A stretch of 64,000 bases of DNA from Limnobacter humi (GTDB lineage Bacteria > Pseudomonadota > Gammaproteobacteria > Burkholderiales > Burkholderiaceae_B). The stretch's first letter is position 1. Every line of letters begins with the position of its first letter. The notes under the pieces are model-generated. The model had not been told where the DNA came from, made no database searches, and was given only the letters and a program-made list of their open reading frames with translations. Shown one piece after another: positions 1 through 9,525 of this stretch. The stretch lies in the NCBI RefSeq assembly GCF_024518835.1, contig NZ_JANIGO010000002.1:315522-379521 (forward strand), read 5' to 3'. The position numbers were made by a program, and so were the translations under genes.

Positions 1-71
1 ATCACGAAGCAGTGTATTCAGCCCCGAATGGCCTAACCAGTAGGAATAACCATAACGGATGACGAGCGATT

Positions 72-929
72 GTGAATGCCGTACACTTCTCACCTTGTGA
101 AAAGACTTTGCGCCACATGAACGAAGAACCGATTGGACGAACCAGCATTCAGGTCATTGAACGCATGATGCAATTGCTGGATGCCTTGGCTGGTCATCCT
201 GACCCGGTCGCACTCAAAGACCTTGCCCGGGAGACCAAGCTTCACCCGTCCACAGCACACCGCATTCTGAATGATTTGGTCGCCTGCCGGTTGGTTGACC
301 GCACCGATCCTGGCCTGTATCGCCTTGGCATGCGCTTGCTGGAATTGGGCAACCTGGTGAAAGCACGCCTGAACGTCCGAGAGGCCGCCATGGACCTGAT
401 GCGCAAACTGCACCGGATGACGGGGCAAACTGTGAACCTGTCCGTCCGCCAAGGCGATGAAATTGTTTATGTCGATCGCGCGTACAGCGAACGGTCTGGC
501 ATGCAAGTGGTTCGAGCCATCGGCGGGCGTGCTCCATTACACCTCACCTCCACCGGGAAACTTTTCCTGGCCACGGATACACCAGAAAGCCTGAAGGCGT
601 ATGCGGAGCGCACCGCTTTGAGAGGAACAACCATCAACAGCATTACCAGCGCAGAAGCCCTGGAAAAAGAATTGAACCTGGTCCGTGCCGAGGGTTTTGC
701 CCGCGACAATGAGGAGCTGGAAATGGGTGTGCGCTGCATGGCCGCTGGTATATACGACGACTCATCAAAGCTGATTGCCGGGCTGTCGATTTCAGCGCCC
801 GCAGACCGTATTCAAGAAGAGTGGCTCAGGGAGTTGCAGTACACTGCGCAGCGCATTAGCGCATCACTGGGCTGGCAAGGAAGGATCAGCGCATTGGTGT
901 CGGTTGGAACGACCAACCGATCGCGCTGA
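72..929 (+). CDS. IclR-family transcriptional regulator
   Basis: A 285-residue DNA-binding regulator. The N-terminal winged helix (about residues 25-85) contains the helix-turn-helix stretch LKDLARETKLHPSTAHRIL. The C-terminal half has the IclR effector domain pattern, with the segment ENEELEMG-like 'DNEELEMGVRCMAAGI' near residues 215-230. IclR proteins usually control aromatic-acid or acyl catabolic genes, but no such operon adjoins it here, so the target is unknown. The start given is a GTG; an ATG at 117 would give a 270-residue protein beginning MNEEPIGRTS and is equally plausible, because the HTH lies downstream of both. It converges with the endopeptidase gene that follows. Confidence 0.9.
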   Translation: MNAVHFSPCEKTLRHMNEEPIGRTSIQVIERMMQLLDALAGHPDPVALKDLARETKLHPSTAHRILNDLVACRLVDRTDPGLYRLGMRLLELGNLVKARLNVREAAMDLMRKLHRMTGQTVNLSVRQGDEIVYVDRAYSERSGMQVVRAIGGRAPLHLTSTGKLFLATDTPESLKAYAERTALRGTTINSITSAEALEKELNLVRAEGFARDNEELEMGVRCMAAGIYDDSSKLIAGLSISAPADRIQEEWLRELQYTAQRISASLGWQGRISALVSVGTTNRSR

Positions 930-945
930 TTTGCCAGGAAGCTGC

Positions 946-1812
946 CTAGTTAAAACGCGTTGTCACGAATTTTCGAATCCGCTCCGCATCGGCGAAACGG
1001 CCGGCTGAACCGATGGCATCAAGCAGCACAATGACCAGGTTGCGTTCGCCCACTTTGGCCTGCATCACCATGCAGCGTCCCGCTTCATTAATGAAGCCAG
1101 TTTTTTGCAACACGATGTCCCAGTCCCCTTTTCGCACCAAACGGTTGGTGTTGTGAAAATTCAAACGTTTGCCCTGAACCGATTCGACCGCTGCACCCGG
1201 ATCTGTTGAAAACTCCCGGATCAGTTCAAACCGGCGAGCAGCCATGACCAGGCGAGCCAGGTCGCTGGCGCTGGAGCGATTATTCACCGACAAGCCCGTG
1301 GTTTCCTCATAGCTGGTGCTCAACATACCGAGCTGTTTGGCACGCTTGTTCATTTGGGCAACGCACGCTGCCACACCACCGGGGTAACTACGCCCCAATG
1401 CGGATGCAGCGCGATTTTCAGAGGCCATCAACGCCATGTGCATCAATTCGCGGCGCGTGAATTCACTGCCCGGTTTTAGTCTGGAATGGGTGTTCTTGTA
1501 GGTGTCAATGTCATCATTGGTGATCTCAATGACTTCATCTAGATCCAGATTGGCTTCGAGGTTAACCATCACGGTCATCAACTTGGTGATGGACGCGATG
1601 GGCAACACGGCATGCGGATTTTTGGCATACAGCACTTCATGAGAATCTGCATCGGCCACCAAAGCAACGTTGCTGTGGAGTGCCAGTGGGTCGTAGGCCC
1701 TGTCCAATCCAGCCTTGGAACCGTGGGTAGAACCAGCGAGGGCTGGTGAAACAACGCCCAGAATCAGGGATGTGGCCAACAAGGTGGCCCGAACAACAAA
1801 CAACGTCTTCAT
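946..1812 (-). CDS. pbpG: D-alanyl-D-alanine endopeptidase (PBP7/DacA-like, peptidase S11)
   Basis: A penicillin-binding serine peptidase that cuts peptidoglycan cross-links in the periplasm. All three active-site motifs are present: SITK (nucleophile Ser and Lys), SEN (ASENRAA) and KTG (LQKTGF). A signal peptide follows the start (MKTLFVVRATLLATSLILG... ending at SPALA). The frame is open 33 codons further upstream, but the ATG at 1812 places the signal peptide at the N terminus and gives 288 residues, normal for PBP7. It lacks the C-terminal extension and membrane anchor of the DacA/DacC carboxypeptidases. It lies about 95 bp downstream of the amidohydrolase gene on the same strand. Confidence 0.92.
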   Translation of the reverse strand: MKTLFVVRATLLATSLILGVVSPALAGSTHGSKAGLDRAYDPLALHSNVALVADADSHEVLYAKNPHAVLPIASITKLMTVMVNLEANLDLDEVIEITNDDIDTYKNTHSRLKPGSEFTRRELMHMALMASENRAASALGRSYPGGVAACVAQMNKRAKQLGMLSTSYEETTGLSVNNRSSASDLARLVMAARRFELIREFSTDPGAAVESVQGKRLNFHNTNRLVRKGDWDIVLQKTGFINEAGRCMVMQAKVGERNLVIVLLDAIGSAGRFADAERIRKFVTTRFN

Positions 1813-1907
1813 GTAGGAGGCAAGTCCTTTTATTGGAGTTATGGTTCTTAGTGTACGCACTATTTCGTGGTTCGCCAACATCTTTTCAGGATAATTGGCC
1901 TTAATTC

Positions 1908-2858
1908 TCAATAGCTTGTGCCGATAACATCACGATTTGCATGAAATTTTGCTGTTTCGGCCAATCGCAATACGGTGTCGCATTGCAAGTCCGTCAGGTG
2001 CTCCAGGTCTGGAAAATACCCACCGGCCATCACAGCCATCACCGGGATACCCAGCTTTTGGGCATGGGCCAACACCAGCAAATCGCGTTCGCGAATTCCG
2101 TCATCTGTAAGAGACAAACGCCCCAAACGGTCAGCCACATGGGCATCCAAACCGGCCACATACACCAATGCATCGGCTTGAAATGCTCGCCCAGATTGAG
2201 AAAGCCCGTAGTTTAACTGTGAAAGATAGGCATCATCTGTGGCGCCATCCGGCAACGCGATGTCAATGTCGCTTTCCTCTTTTATAAATGGAAAGTTGCC
2301 CAGGCCATGCATTGAAAAGGTGAAGATGGACGGGTCATTTCGGCACAATGCAGCCGTGCCGTCGCCTTGATGGACATCCAAATCAACCACCAGCACATTC
2401 AGCCGACGGTTCGACATGCGTTGGATGGCATCGGTCTGAACAACCCGTGCGGCCACCACAATGTCGTTGAATACACAAAAACCGGCCCCCTCCCCGTGTT
2501 TTGCATGGTGGGTGCCACCCGCCAAATTGACGGCAGCACCATGCTGCAACGCACTTCGAAATGCTTCAATGCTGGCCCCCACCGAACGCAATGACCGTTC
2601 AACCATGGCAGGCGACCATGGAAAACCAATCGCCTTTTGTTCAGCAGGAGTCAATAAACCATTCAATACCCGATCGATGTATTGCGGAGAATGAGCCAAT
2701 GCCAACTGACCCGGCGTTGCTGGGCCTGGCTTTTTCAAGGCAATTAAATCCTTATATTCCGATACCTTATCCCGGAGCATTCGATATTTCTGCATGGGAA
2801 AGCGATGCCCCTGTGGCAGCGGCAATACAAACTCATCGGTGTAAAACGCTTCAATCAT
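1908..2858 (-). CDS. Histone deacetylase superfamily amidohydrolase
   Basis: A 316-residue zinc amidohydrolase of the arginase/deacetylase fold. The hallmark motifs are visible: GGTHHAKHGEGAGFC with the catalytic His pair, DLDVHQGDGTA with the metal-binding Asp and His, and a glycine-rich AGGYFPD near the C terminus. Bacterial members deacetylate acetylpolyamines, acetoin-type compounds or other small amides; the substrate cannot be read from the sequence. The gene is oriented with pbpG. It diverges from the phasin gene across a roughly 180 bp spacer that carries the phasin promoter. Confidence 0.9.
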   Translation of the reverse strand: MIEAFYTDEFVLPLPQGHRFPMQKYRMLRDKVSEYKDLIALKKPGPATPGQLALAHSPQYIDRVLNGLLTPAEQKAIGFPWSPAMVERSLRSVGASIEAFRSALQHGAAVNLAGGTHHAKHGEGAGFCVFNDIVVAARVVQTDAIQRMSNRRLNVLVVDLDVHQGDGTAALCRNDPSIFTFSMHGLGNFPFIKEESDIDIALPDGATDDAYLSQLNYGLSQSGRAFQADALVYVAGLDAHVADRLGRLSLTDDGIRERDLLVLAHAQKLGIPVMAVMAGGYFPDLEHLTDLQCDTVLRLAETAKFHANRDVIGTSY

Positions 2859-2909
2859 TGAAAAATCGCGCAGAAGGAAGTCGAATTATTGCAACGCACC
2901 ATTTTTTTG

Positions 2910-2937
2910 TTGACATCTATTTTTATTTTGGTAGACT
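2910..2937 (+). promoter_or_regulatory. Sigma-70-type promoter of the phasin gene
   Basis: A perfect -35 TTGACA at 2910-2915 is followed by 16 bp and a -10 TAGACT at 2932-2937 in an AT-rich stretch. This would start transcription near 2944 and give a leader of about 95 nt before the phasin ATG. Prediction from consensus only. Confidence 0.55.
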
Positions 2938-3038
2938 TTGTTTTGTGCACCGCATCATACGGTGTCGAAATCAAAGGTGATCAGAACAGTCACCGATCAA
3001 TCATAACGTTAGCGGTACCCAACTCGATGGAGCAAAGA

Positions 3039-3602
3039 ATGATGTTGACACCCGAACAGATCGTTGAAGTTCAGAAAGCCAATCTGGACAAGCTGCTGGG
3101 CTTGAGCTTGAAGTCGTTCGCCCATGTAGAAAAAGCTGTTGAGCTGAACCTCAACACCGTGAAAATCGCCCTTGAAGATGGTGTAGAGGCCATCAAGGCA
3201 TTGAGCGCCGCCAAGGACGTTCAGGATTTTGTCGCGGTATCCTCCGCGGTTGCACAACCCTTGTCCGAAAAGGCTGTTGCATACGGCAAGAACGTATACA
3301 CCCTGGCATCTGGCATCGCTTCCGAAGCTGCACAGCTGGTTGAAGAACAGGTCAATGAGGGCAACAAAAAATTTGTTGAGCTGTTCGAAGCGGCCTCCAA
3401 AAATGCACCGGCTGGTTCCGAAGGCGCCATTGCTTTGGTGAAATCAGCCATCACTGCAGCCAACAGCGCTTACGACAGCGTTAGCAAGGCGACCAAGCAG
3501 GCCGTTGAAATGGCTGAAGCCAATGTGGAAGCTGCTTCCAAGGCTACACTGAAAGCTGCCACTGCAGCCGCCAGCACAGCCAAAGGCCGCAAAGCCGCTT
3601 AA
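3039..3602 (+). CDS. phaP: Phasin family protein (PHA granule-associated)
   Basis: A 187-residue helical, Ala/Lys-rich protein of the phasin_2 family, which coats polyhydroxyalkanoate granules and controls their size. The N terminus MLTPEQIVEVQKANLDKLLG is typical. The long amphipathic helices and the Ala/Lys-rich tail ending STAKGRKAA also fit. The frame is open back to 2889, but GGAG at 3029-3032 favours ATG 3039 or 3042, and the extra N-terminal residues do not match the family. It is monocistronic: it has its own promoter upstream and a strong terminator about 110 bp downstream. PHA synthase genes are not in this window; a beta-ketothiolase lies at 49 kb. Confidence 0.92.
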   Translation: MMLTPEQIVEVQKANLDKLLGLSLKSFAHVEKAVELNLNTVKIALEDGVEAIKALSAAKDVQDFVAVSSAVAQPLSEKAVAYGKNVYTLASGIASEAAQLVEEQVNEGNKKFVELFEAASKNAPAGSEGAIALVKSAITAANSAYDSVSKATKQAVEMAEANVEAASKATLKAATAAASTAKGRKAA

Positions 3603-3617
3603 GTTTGATGTGGTATG

Positions 3618-3697
3618 GGCAGGCCCGTTCAGAGTCTCGGGTTTGCCTGATGTGTTTGTCTCCTCGTTCCCTCCTGGAACGATTCGGTCGTGAATCG
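3618..3697 (+). other. Structured 3' UTR of the phasin mRNA
   Basis: Two hairpins lie between the phasin stop and its terminator. The first pairs 3618-3627 with 3638-3647 (10 bp, two of them G-U wobbles). The second pairs CGATTC at 3680-3685 with GAATCG at 3692-3697. With the terminator this makes a compact three-stem transcript end of about 140 nt. Whether it is only an mRNA-stabilising tail or is processed to a small RNA cannot be told from sequence. Confidence 0.4.
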
Positions 3698-3713
3698 AAA
3701 AGCTTCATGGCTA

Positions 3714-3743
3714 AGCCCATCCCATCGGATGGGCTTTTTTTTT
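3714..3743 (+). terminator. Rho-independent terminator after phasin
   Basis: AGCCCATCC (3714-3722) pairs perfectly with GGATGGGCT (3727-3735) around a 4-nt loop, followed by nine T residues. This is a textbook intrinsic terminator. The molybdopterin-domain gene converges from the right, 24 bp further on. Confidence 0.9.
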
Positions 3744-3766
3744 CATCTGTTGTTTGCAGGTGGTAT

Positions 3767-4585
3767 TTACAACCGTTCAATGGGCGCGCCCAAGCCCTCA
3801 AGGACCTCCAGCAACGCGTCAAAACAAGCCGCCACTTGGGTGGCTTCAACCTCACCGCCTCGGGCTTTGACACCCAGTTCGATGTGGCGTGCCAATTTGT
3901 CATCGCCAACACTGGGCAAGCTGTACAAACGGGTTAGCGGAAAACGCGCTTCCAGTGATTCCATGAGTGGTGTGATGCGTGCTTCGGGCGTATTGAACAG
4001 ACGCAGGGCCATTTTGTGCTCCACCGATTGGTGGTGCAAGTGTGGATAAAGGGTATCCAGAACCCATTCAATCATGGGCCAGGCCATCACCGGAAACCCT
4101 GGCACGAAATGGTGACGATCAACCGTAAAACCGGCAATTCGATTGTATGGATTGGGAATCAACATGGCGTCGGCTGGAAAGTCGGCCATTCGAAGGCGAA
4201 ACTCATCCAAGGGTTGTCCACTTTCCTCGCAGCGCTGGCGAATCAATTCGACAGCGTCCAGGTGGCGAACGATGGGCCGGCCCAGTGCCATGGCCGCAGC
4301 CTGACGGGTGTGGTCATCGGGTGTTCCGCCAATACCCCCACAACTCAACACAATGTGATCCGTGGCAAAAGAACGGCGCAGTGTGTCCGCCAGATATTGA
4401 CGGTCGTCACCCACCATCGCCACCCAAGACAGGCTCAATCCGCGCGCCTTGAGTCGTTCGATGACCGCAGGGACATGCTTGTCCTGACGAAGTCCAGACA
4501 GAATTTCATCGCCCACCACAATGAGACCAATGGGTGGGATACTGGATTCAGACAGGTTCGAGGGTATGTTCAATGGTTCGGTCAT
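3767..4585 (-). CDS. Molybdopterin-binding domain protein (CinA N-terminal-like)
   Basis: A 272-residue protein with a MoCF_biosynth domain at its N terminus. It contains GLIVVGDEILSG near residue 20 and the signature LSCGGIGGTPDDHT near residue 80, as in the N-terminal domain of CinA. It lacks the C-terminal nicotinamide-nucleotide deamidase domain of full CinA. Such short proteins are often annotated as competence/damage-inducible protein A-like, with poorly known function. Its start lies inside the end of the upstream EI24-type gene (38 bp overlap), and no strong Shine-Dalgarno is visible, so translation is probably coupled to that gene. Confidence 0.85.
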   Translation of the reverse strand: MTEPLNIPSNLSESSIPPIGLIVVGDEILSGLRQDKHVPAVIERLKARGLSLSWVAMVGDDRQYLADTLRRSFATDHIVLSCGGIGGTPDDHTRQAAAMALGRPIVRHLDAVELIRQRCEESGQPLDEFRLRMADFPADAMLIPNPYNRIAGFTVDRHHFVPGFPVMAWPMIEWVLDTLYPHLHHQSVEHKMALRLFNTPEARITPLMESLEARFPLTRLYSLPSVGDDKLARHIELGVKARGGEVEATQVAACFDALLEVLEGLGAPIERL

Positions 4586-5312
4586 GCTGGCTTCGAATGT
4601 GATTCAAGAGGGACAAATAATGACGGGTGAAGGCCAAAGCTGACATCACCGGCATAATGAGCAACACAGGTGGAATGAAACTGAGAAAGGCACAGACAAT
4701 GCCAATGAGCCATGCGCCACTGGAATCGCCTTTTTTGATCAGTTTCATTTCATCAACGGTGGCGTGGTCGGCCAGGGCATCGTGACGCATGACAGACAAC
4801 AACAACTGTGCCGTCAGCACAATGGGCAAGACGAATGCCATGCCCGGGATGATCCACAAGGGAAAGGTGATGACCCACAACACCAAAAACACCACCGTGG
4901 CCCGTATGGCGACCCATAGGCCCCGAACAATGCTGTTCTTTCCGCGCTTTTCCAAGCCGGAAAAATCGCGCTGTGCCAGGTAATTCAGCACGGGTGGCGT
5001 GACGTACAAACCCGCCAGCAGGACGGCCGACGTGGCCACAATGGGCCACATAAACCCAAACACCACAATGGGCACAATGATGAACTTCAACCAAGACAGC
5101 ATGCTGGGCTCGGTGCCCGCATACACGGTCATGTCCATGCCCAACCAGTTGAGCAAAGCCAGCGCAGCGTTGTACAACGGCTCAACGGAAAACCAGATCA
5201 GCAACAGCCAAAACAAGGCCGCAATGCTGACGGAGATCAAGGTTAAAGCCAACATCTTTGGCCGGAAGGAATCGATGAATGCCTGAAACAGGGTTGATAC
5301 GGCTGAATTCAA
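4548..5312 (-). CDS. EI24-domain integral membrane protein
   Basis: A 254-residue inner-membrane protein with several hydrophobic segments, including the stretches around ALTLISVSIAALFWLLL, IIVPIVVFGFMWPIV and WAVI-like helices in the middle. It fits the EI24/CysZ-like family of bacterial membrane proteins; the substrate is unknown. I place the start at a TTG (5312) because GGAGG lies 8 nt upstream. The frame extends to an ATG at 5381, but that N terminus is hydrophilic and lacks a ribosome site. It overlaps and probably drives translation of the molybdopterin-domain gene. Confidence 0.75.
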   Translation of the reverse strand: MNSAVSTLFQAFIDSFRPKMLALTLISVSIAALFWLLLIWFSVEPLYNAALALLNWLGMDMTVYAGTEPSMLSWLKFIIVPIVVFGFMWPIVATSAVLLAGLYVTPPVLNYLAQRDFSGLEKRGKNSIVRGLWVAIRATVVFLVLWVITFPLWIIPGMAFVLPIVLTAQLLLSVMRHDALADHATVDEMKLIKKGDSSGAWLIGIVCAFLSFIPPVLLIMPVMSALAFTRHYLSLLNHIRSQHDRTIEHTLEPV

Positions 5313-5391
5313 CTGGATACCTCCGCTGAGTTTTTCTGGGGATTGAATACCCAAATGGTGACGATAACATCCATTGCGCACTGGCCTGTCA

Positions 5392-8300
5392 TCACTGGCG
5401 ACGGGACAGCGTTTCCCAGGCTTTTTGTAATCGCTTCACTGAGACTGGCATGGGCGTGCGGAGTTCCTGCGCAAACAGCGAGACCCGAAGCTCCTGCAAC
5501 TGCCAGGCAAACTGGTTCAAGCTTTCATCTTCAAAACCTTTGAGCTGCGAACTGGCCCGCACCCACTGCATTTGAAGGTCCAACACCTCCTTCATGGCTT
5601 GCTTGTCCCGGTCCGCACCGTTGCGCAAACGCTCCAAGCGAATGTAAGCAGCTTTCAAGTACCGCGGGTAGTGGTTGAGTTGTTCCCAGGGGCGTTTCAA
5701 CAGAAAGTCTTTCGGCAATAACCATTGCAACTGGTTTTGAATATCCTTGCAAGCATCGGGGAAACTTTTCAGGTCGGCCTGAACCTTTTTACTCAATTTG
5801 GCATGCTCGGTGAGAATGGCCATGCACAAGCGGCCAATTTCCTGGGCGATCAGGTTCAAGCGGCCTTTGCCTTCTTGAACCCGGCTGTTGAACTCTGCCT
5901 GATTGGCTGGTAGCCCGGTGGCCAACACGCTCCGAACCAAGGCCAGTTTGATCCATTGGCTTTGAAGCTCATCGCTTGAGCCCAATGGCATGTAAAGCAT
6001 GGCCACCTTCTGGAAATCCAGCAGGTTTTTGCTGAGGTACTTCAAAGGCTCTTTGAGGGCAATCGAAAACAGGCGCAGAACGCCGTCCCGATGCACGGCA
6101 CGGGCTGTTTCCTCCTCGTCAAACACCTCGAGCACGCAATGCTCGCCTTGGTCCTTCAGGGCTGGATAACCAAAAAAGGTTTGTCCTCCCCGCTTGATTT
6201 CCAGCATGTCGGGCAGGTCACCAAATGACCAATCGGTGATTTTTTCTGTAGAAAGGTCTGTGGATGCCGGTTTGGACAACGCAGTATTTTTCAGGCTCAC
6301 CGACTGATCTTCAAGCTTGCTGGCCTCTGCGCGAACCTGGTCTTTAACAGCCTCCACAACCGCTGAGGATTTGAACGTTTCCTGGGCTTTTCTACCCCAC
6401 TCCGCTTTCAGTGCGGACAAACTTCGCTGCATGTCGAGCTGACGACCATGCTCGTCCACCAACTTGAAGTTCATGAAATGGTGGGGGGCCAAAGTTTCCA
6501 ACCGAAAATCAGACAACAACGGGCGGGCTGGGGTATTGGCAGTCACATGGTCGCGCAGGCTCTCCAACAGTGGCTTGTCCCATTGTTTGGGGTCCAGGTG
6601 TTGCTCAGCAAAGCCTTCAGCGAATTGCGGCAATGGCACACAATGACGCCGCAATTTTTGCGGCAAGCTTTTCAACAGCAGGTGGGCCTTTTCCTTCAGC
6701 ATGCCGGGCACCAACCACTCCACGCGAATGGGGCTGATCTGGTTGAGCAACATCAAAGGCACGGTGGCCGTCACACCATCGCGTGGGCTACCCGGTTCAA
6801 AATGGTAGGACAAATCGATCGACAAGCCACCCATTTCGAGCCGTTTGGGATAAAACTCGGTGGTAATGCCCCCAGCCCGTTTGTTCAGAAGGTCATCCCG
6901 CGTCAGGTGCAGGGCTTTCAATGCATCGGGCGGGGCCTGTTTGGCCCAATTCTCCAGCGTTTGCTGGTTCACCGCTTCTGCCGGCAATTGCTCGTCATAA
7001 AACTGGGCTATCAGCGAATCATCCACCAAAATGTCCTGACGTCTGGCCTTGTGCTCCAGCTTTTCGATGTCGTCCACCAATTTGCGGTTGTGGACATAGA
7101 ACGGCAACCGTGTGGTCATTTGACCGGGTACCAGGCCTTCCTGAATCATCAGCTTGCGGGCCGACACCGGATCAAACCGCGCAAGGCTGACTCGGCGTTG
7201 CGAGTAAATCGGTAGGCCGTAAATGGTCCCGGTTTCCATGGCCACCGCTTGTCCACTGCCTTTTTCCCAATGAGGGTTGTTGTGGTTGCGGCGCACCAGG
7301 TGAGCCCCAACCTTTTCAAGCCATTCGGGTTGAATTTTGGCAACCAGGCGCGCGTACAGACGGGTGGTTTCCACGAGTTCTCCCGCCATGAGCCACTTGC
7401 CACCTTTCTTAAACAGATTGGAGCCAGGGTGAATGGCGAATCGAATGCCGCGCGCGCCCAAATAAACAGCCTCTGTCTCGTGTTTCAAGCCAATATTGCC
7501 CAACAAACCCGACAACAGGCTGAGGTGAACCTGGTCGTAGTCGGCTTCGATGGCATTGGACTTCCAGTGCTGTTCTTTAACCATCGCGGACAGTTGCTGA
7601 TGCACCTCTGCCCATTCCCGCATGCGGTTGGCATTCAGGAATTTTCGGGCCAGTGCATTGCGCATTTCCTTGTTCGTGGATTCACCCTGCCTCAACCCTT
7701 GATAAAAGGCCCAGAGCTTGAGAAAAAACATAAAATCAGAATCCGGATGCTGGAAGGTTGAATGGGCATTGTCTGCGGCCTCTTGCGCATCGTGCGGTCG
7801 TTCGCGTGGGTCTTGAATGGCCATGGCTGCGGCAATCACCAGCACTTCGGTCAAACAACCGCGGTGAGCCGCTTCAAACAACATGCGGGCAATCCGCGGG
7901 TCGAGCGGCAAACGGGCCAAGGCTTTGCCGGTTTTGGTGAGCTGCCCCTGTTCGTCCAGCGCATGCAATTCCGACAAGAGTTGGTAACCATCGGCAATGG
8001 CACGGCCCATGGGCCTTTGCAAAAACGGGAAGCTTTCCACCTCGGTCAGGTGCAGGCTTTTCATGCGAAGAATCACCGAGGCCAGCGAAGAACGCAGAAT
8101 TTCCGGATCGGTAAAGTCGGGGCGCGACTGAAAATCGACTTCGCTGTACAAGCGAATACACACCCCATTGGCCACACGGCCGCAGCGCCCTGCCCGCTGG
8201 TTGGCCGATGCCTTGGAAATGCGCTCCACCTGCAGCATTTCGACTTTGTTGCGGTAACTGTAGCGCTTAACGCGGGCCAGGCCAGCATCAATCACATAGC

Positions 8301-9369
8301 GAATGCCAGGCACCGTGAGCGAGGTTTCCGCCACGTTGGTGGACAACACAATGCGGCGGCGACCACTGGGGCGGAAAATCCTTTCTTGCTCTTGCGCAGT
8401 GAGCCGTGCAAATAGCGGCAGAATTTCCAGGTCACGTTGTGCATGGCGACTCAGGAATTGAGCCATGTCACGAATTTCACGCTCACCGGGTAAAAACATC
8501 AGGATGTCACCCTGCCCTTCCCGACACAATTCGTCCACCGCATCCAGCGTGGCTGCATTGAAGGCGTCTTCATCGATATCCTCGGGTTCACTGGTGTTGC
8601 GTGCAGGAAGCTTTGATTTTTTGCGGGAAAAGTCGTAATCCGCAGGGTCTTTGTAGCGCACCTCCACGGGGTACAAGCGCCCGGAGACTTCAATCACCGG
8701 TGCCGGCTGGCCCTGCGCGTTTTCGAAATGCTTGGCAAAACGCTCGGCATCGATGGTTGCGGAGGTAACAATGACCTTCAAATCGGGCCGCTTTAGAAGC
8801 ACCTCTTTCAGGTAGCCCAGCAAGAAATCAATGTTCAAGCTGCGCTCGTGAGCCTCATCAATGATGATGGTGTCGTAGCGCTTGAACAATGGATCCGTCT
8901 GGCTTTCAGCCAACAAAATACCGTCCGTGACCAGTTTGATGGCGGTTTGCTCGGTCGACTGGTCCTGAAAACGGATTTTGTAACCGACCCACTGGCCGAT
9001 CTCACTGCTGAGCTCCTGCGCAATCCGTTTGGCAGTGGCGGTGGCTGCCAGGCGTCGTGGCTGTGTATGAACGATGGCACGGCCATGGAGCCCTCGGCCC
9101 AGTTCCAGGCACATTTTGGGCAGCTGGGTGGTTTTACCCGAGCCGGTTTCACCACACACAATCACGACTTGATGGGCGGCGATGAGGCGTTTGATTTCCT
9201 CTCGCCGCATCGACACCGGCAGTTCTTCAGGATAGCGAATGTCCGGTGCAGGCAGGGAGCGCACTGGGGCGGTTTGAACCGACGATGGAACGGGCTTTTG
9301 ATCTTTTGACAACACTGCAGGGCCGATGGGGTTGATTGTCCGAGGAATTCGGGGGAAAAACAGCCACAA
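5392..9369 (-). CDS. hrpA: ATP-dependent RNA helicase HrpA (DEAH box)
   Basis: A 1325-residue DEAH-box helicase, the usual size for HrpA, which acts on mRNA and collided ribosomes. Walker A GETGSGKT is at residues 73-80 and DEAH at 171-174. The helicase motifs SATID and QRAGRCGR are also present. Behind them lie the helicase-associated and OB-fold regions and the long C-terminal DUF3418 region typical of HrpA. The exact start is uncertain: the annotated ATG is the first in frame, and a GTG/TTG pair at 9315/9312 (before SKDQKPV) is an alternative. It is transcribed divergently from argA. Confidence 0.95.
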   Translation of the reverse strand: MWLFFPRIPRTINPIGPAVLSKDQKPVPSSVQTAPVRSLPAPDIRYPEELPVSMRREEIKRLIAAHQVVIVCGETGSGKTTQLPKMCLELGRGLHGRAIVHTQPRRLAATATAKRIAQELSSEIGQWVGYKIRFQDQSTEQTAIKLVTDGILLAESQTDPLFKRYDTIIIDEAHERSLNIDFLLGYLKEVLLKRPDLKVIVTSATIDAERFAKHFENAQGQPAPVIEVSGRLYPVEVRYKDPADYDFSRKKSKLPARNTSEPEDIDEDAFNAATLDAVDELCREGQGDILMFLPGEREIRDMAQFLSRHAQRDLEILPLFARLTAQEQERIFRPSGRRRIVLSTNVAETSLTVPGIRYVIDAGLARVKRYSYRNKVEMLQVERISKASANQRAGRCGRVANGVCIRLYSEVDFQSRPDFTDPEILRSSLASVILRMKSLHLTEVESFPFLQRPMGRAIADGYQLLSELHALDEQGQLTKTGKALARLPLDPRIARMLFEAAHRGCLTEVLVIAAAMAIQDPRERPHDAQEAADNAHSTFQHPDSDFMFFLKLWAFYQGLRQGESTNKEMRNALARKFLNANRMREWAEVHQQLSAMVKEQHWKSNAIEADYDQVHLSLLSGLLGNIGLKHETEAVYLGARGIRFAIHPGSNLFKKGGKWLMAGELVETTRLYARLVAKIQPEWLEKVGAHLVRRNHNNPHWEKGSGQAVAMETGTIYGLPIYSQRRVSLARFDPVSARKLMIQEGLVPGQMTTRLPFYVHNRKLVDDIEKLEHKARRQDILVDDSLIAQFYDEQLPAEAVNQQTLENWAKQAPPDALKALHLTRDDLLNKRAGGITTEFYPKRLEMGGLSIDLSYHFEPGSPRDGVTATVPLMLLNQISPIRVEWLVPGMLKEKAHLLLKSLPQKLRRHCVPLPQFAEGFAEQHLDPKQWDKPLLESLRDHVTANTPARPLLSDFRLETLAPHHFMNFKLVDEHGRQLDMQRSLSALKAEWGRKAQETFKSSAVVEAVKDQVRAEASKLEDQSVSLKNTALSKPASTDLSTEKITDWSFGDLPDMLEIKRGGQTFFGYPALKDQGEHCVLEVFDEEETARAVHRDGVLRLFSIALKEPLKYLSKNLLDFQKVAMLYMPLGSSDELQSQWIKLALVRSVLATGLPANQAEFNSRVQEGKGRLNLIAQEIGRLCMAILTEHAKLSKKVQADLKSFPDACKDIQNQLQWLLPKDFLLKRPWEQLNHYPRYLKAAYIRLERLRNGADRDKQAMKEVLDLQMQWVRASSQLKGFEDESLNQFAWQLQELRVSLFAQELRTPMPVSVKRLQKAWETLSRRQ

Positions 9370-9525
9370 CGCTGGACGGCGGCCACATGGAAATTATAAT
9401 CAATCCATGGCCTTGAGCCCGCAATCGCCCACCGTTTGAGGATGACCCCACACCCCATGAACACCCTTTCACAGCACGCCGCCCCCGAAGACCCCGACCC
9501 GGTCAGCCCCAGCGCCGAGGTCACC

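Noticed and set aside
6448-7215. Open frame of 255 codons antisense to hrpA
   Set aside because: Lies wholly within the conserved HrpA coding region and has shadow composition.
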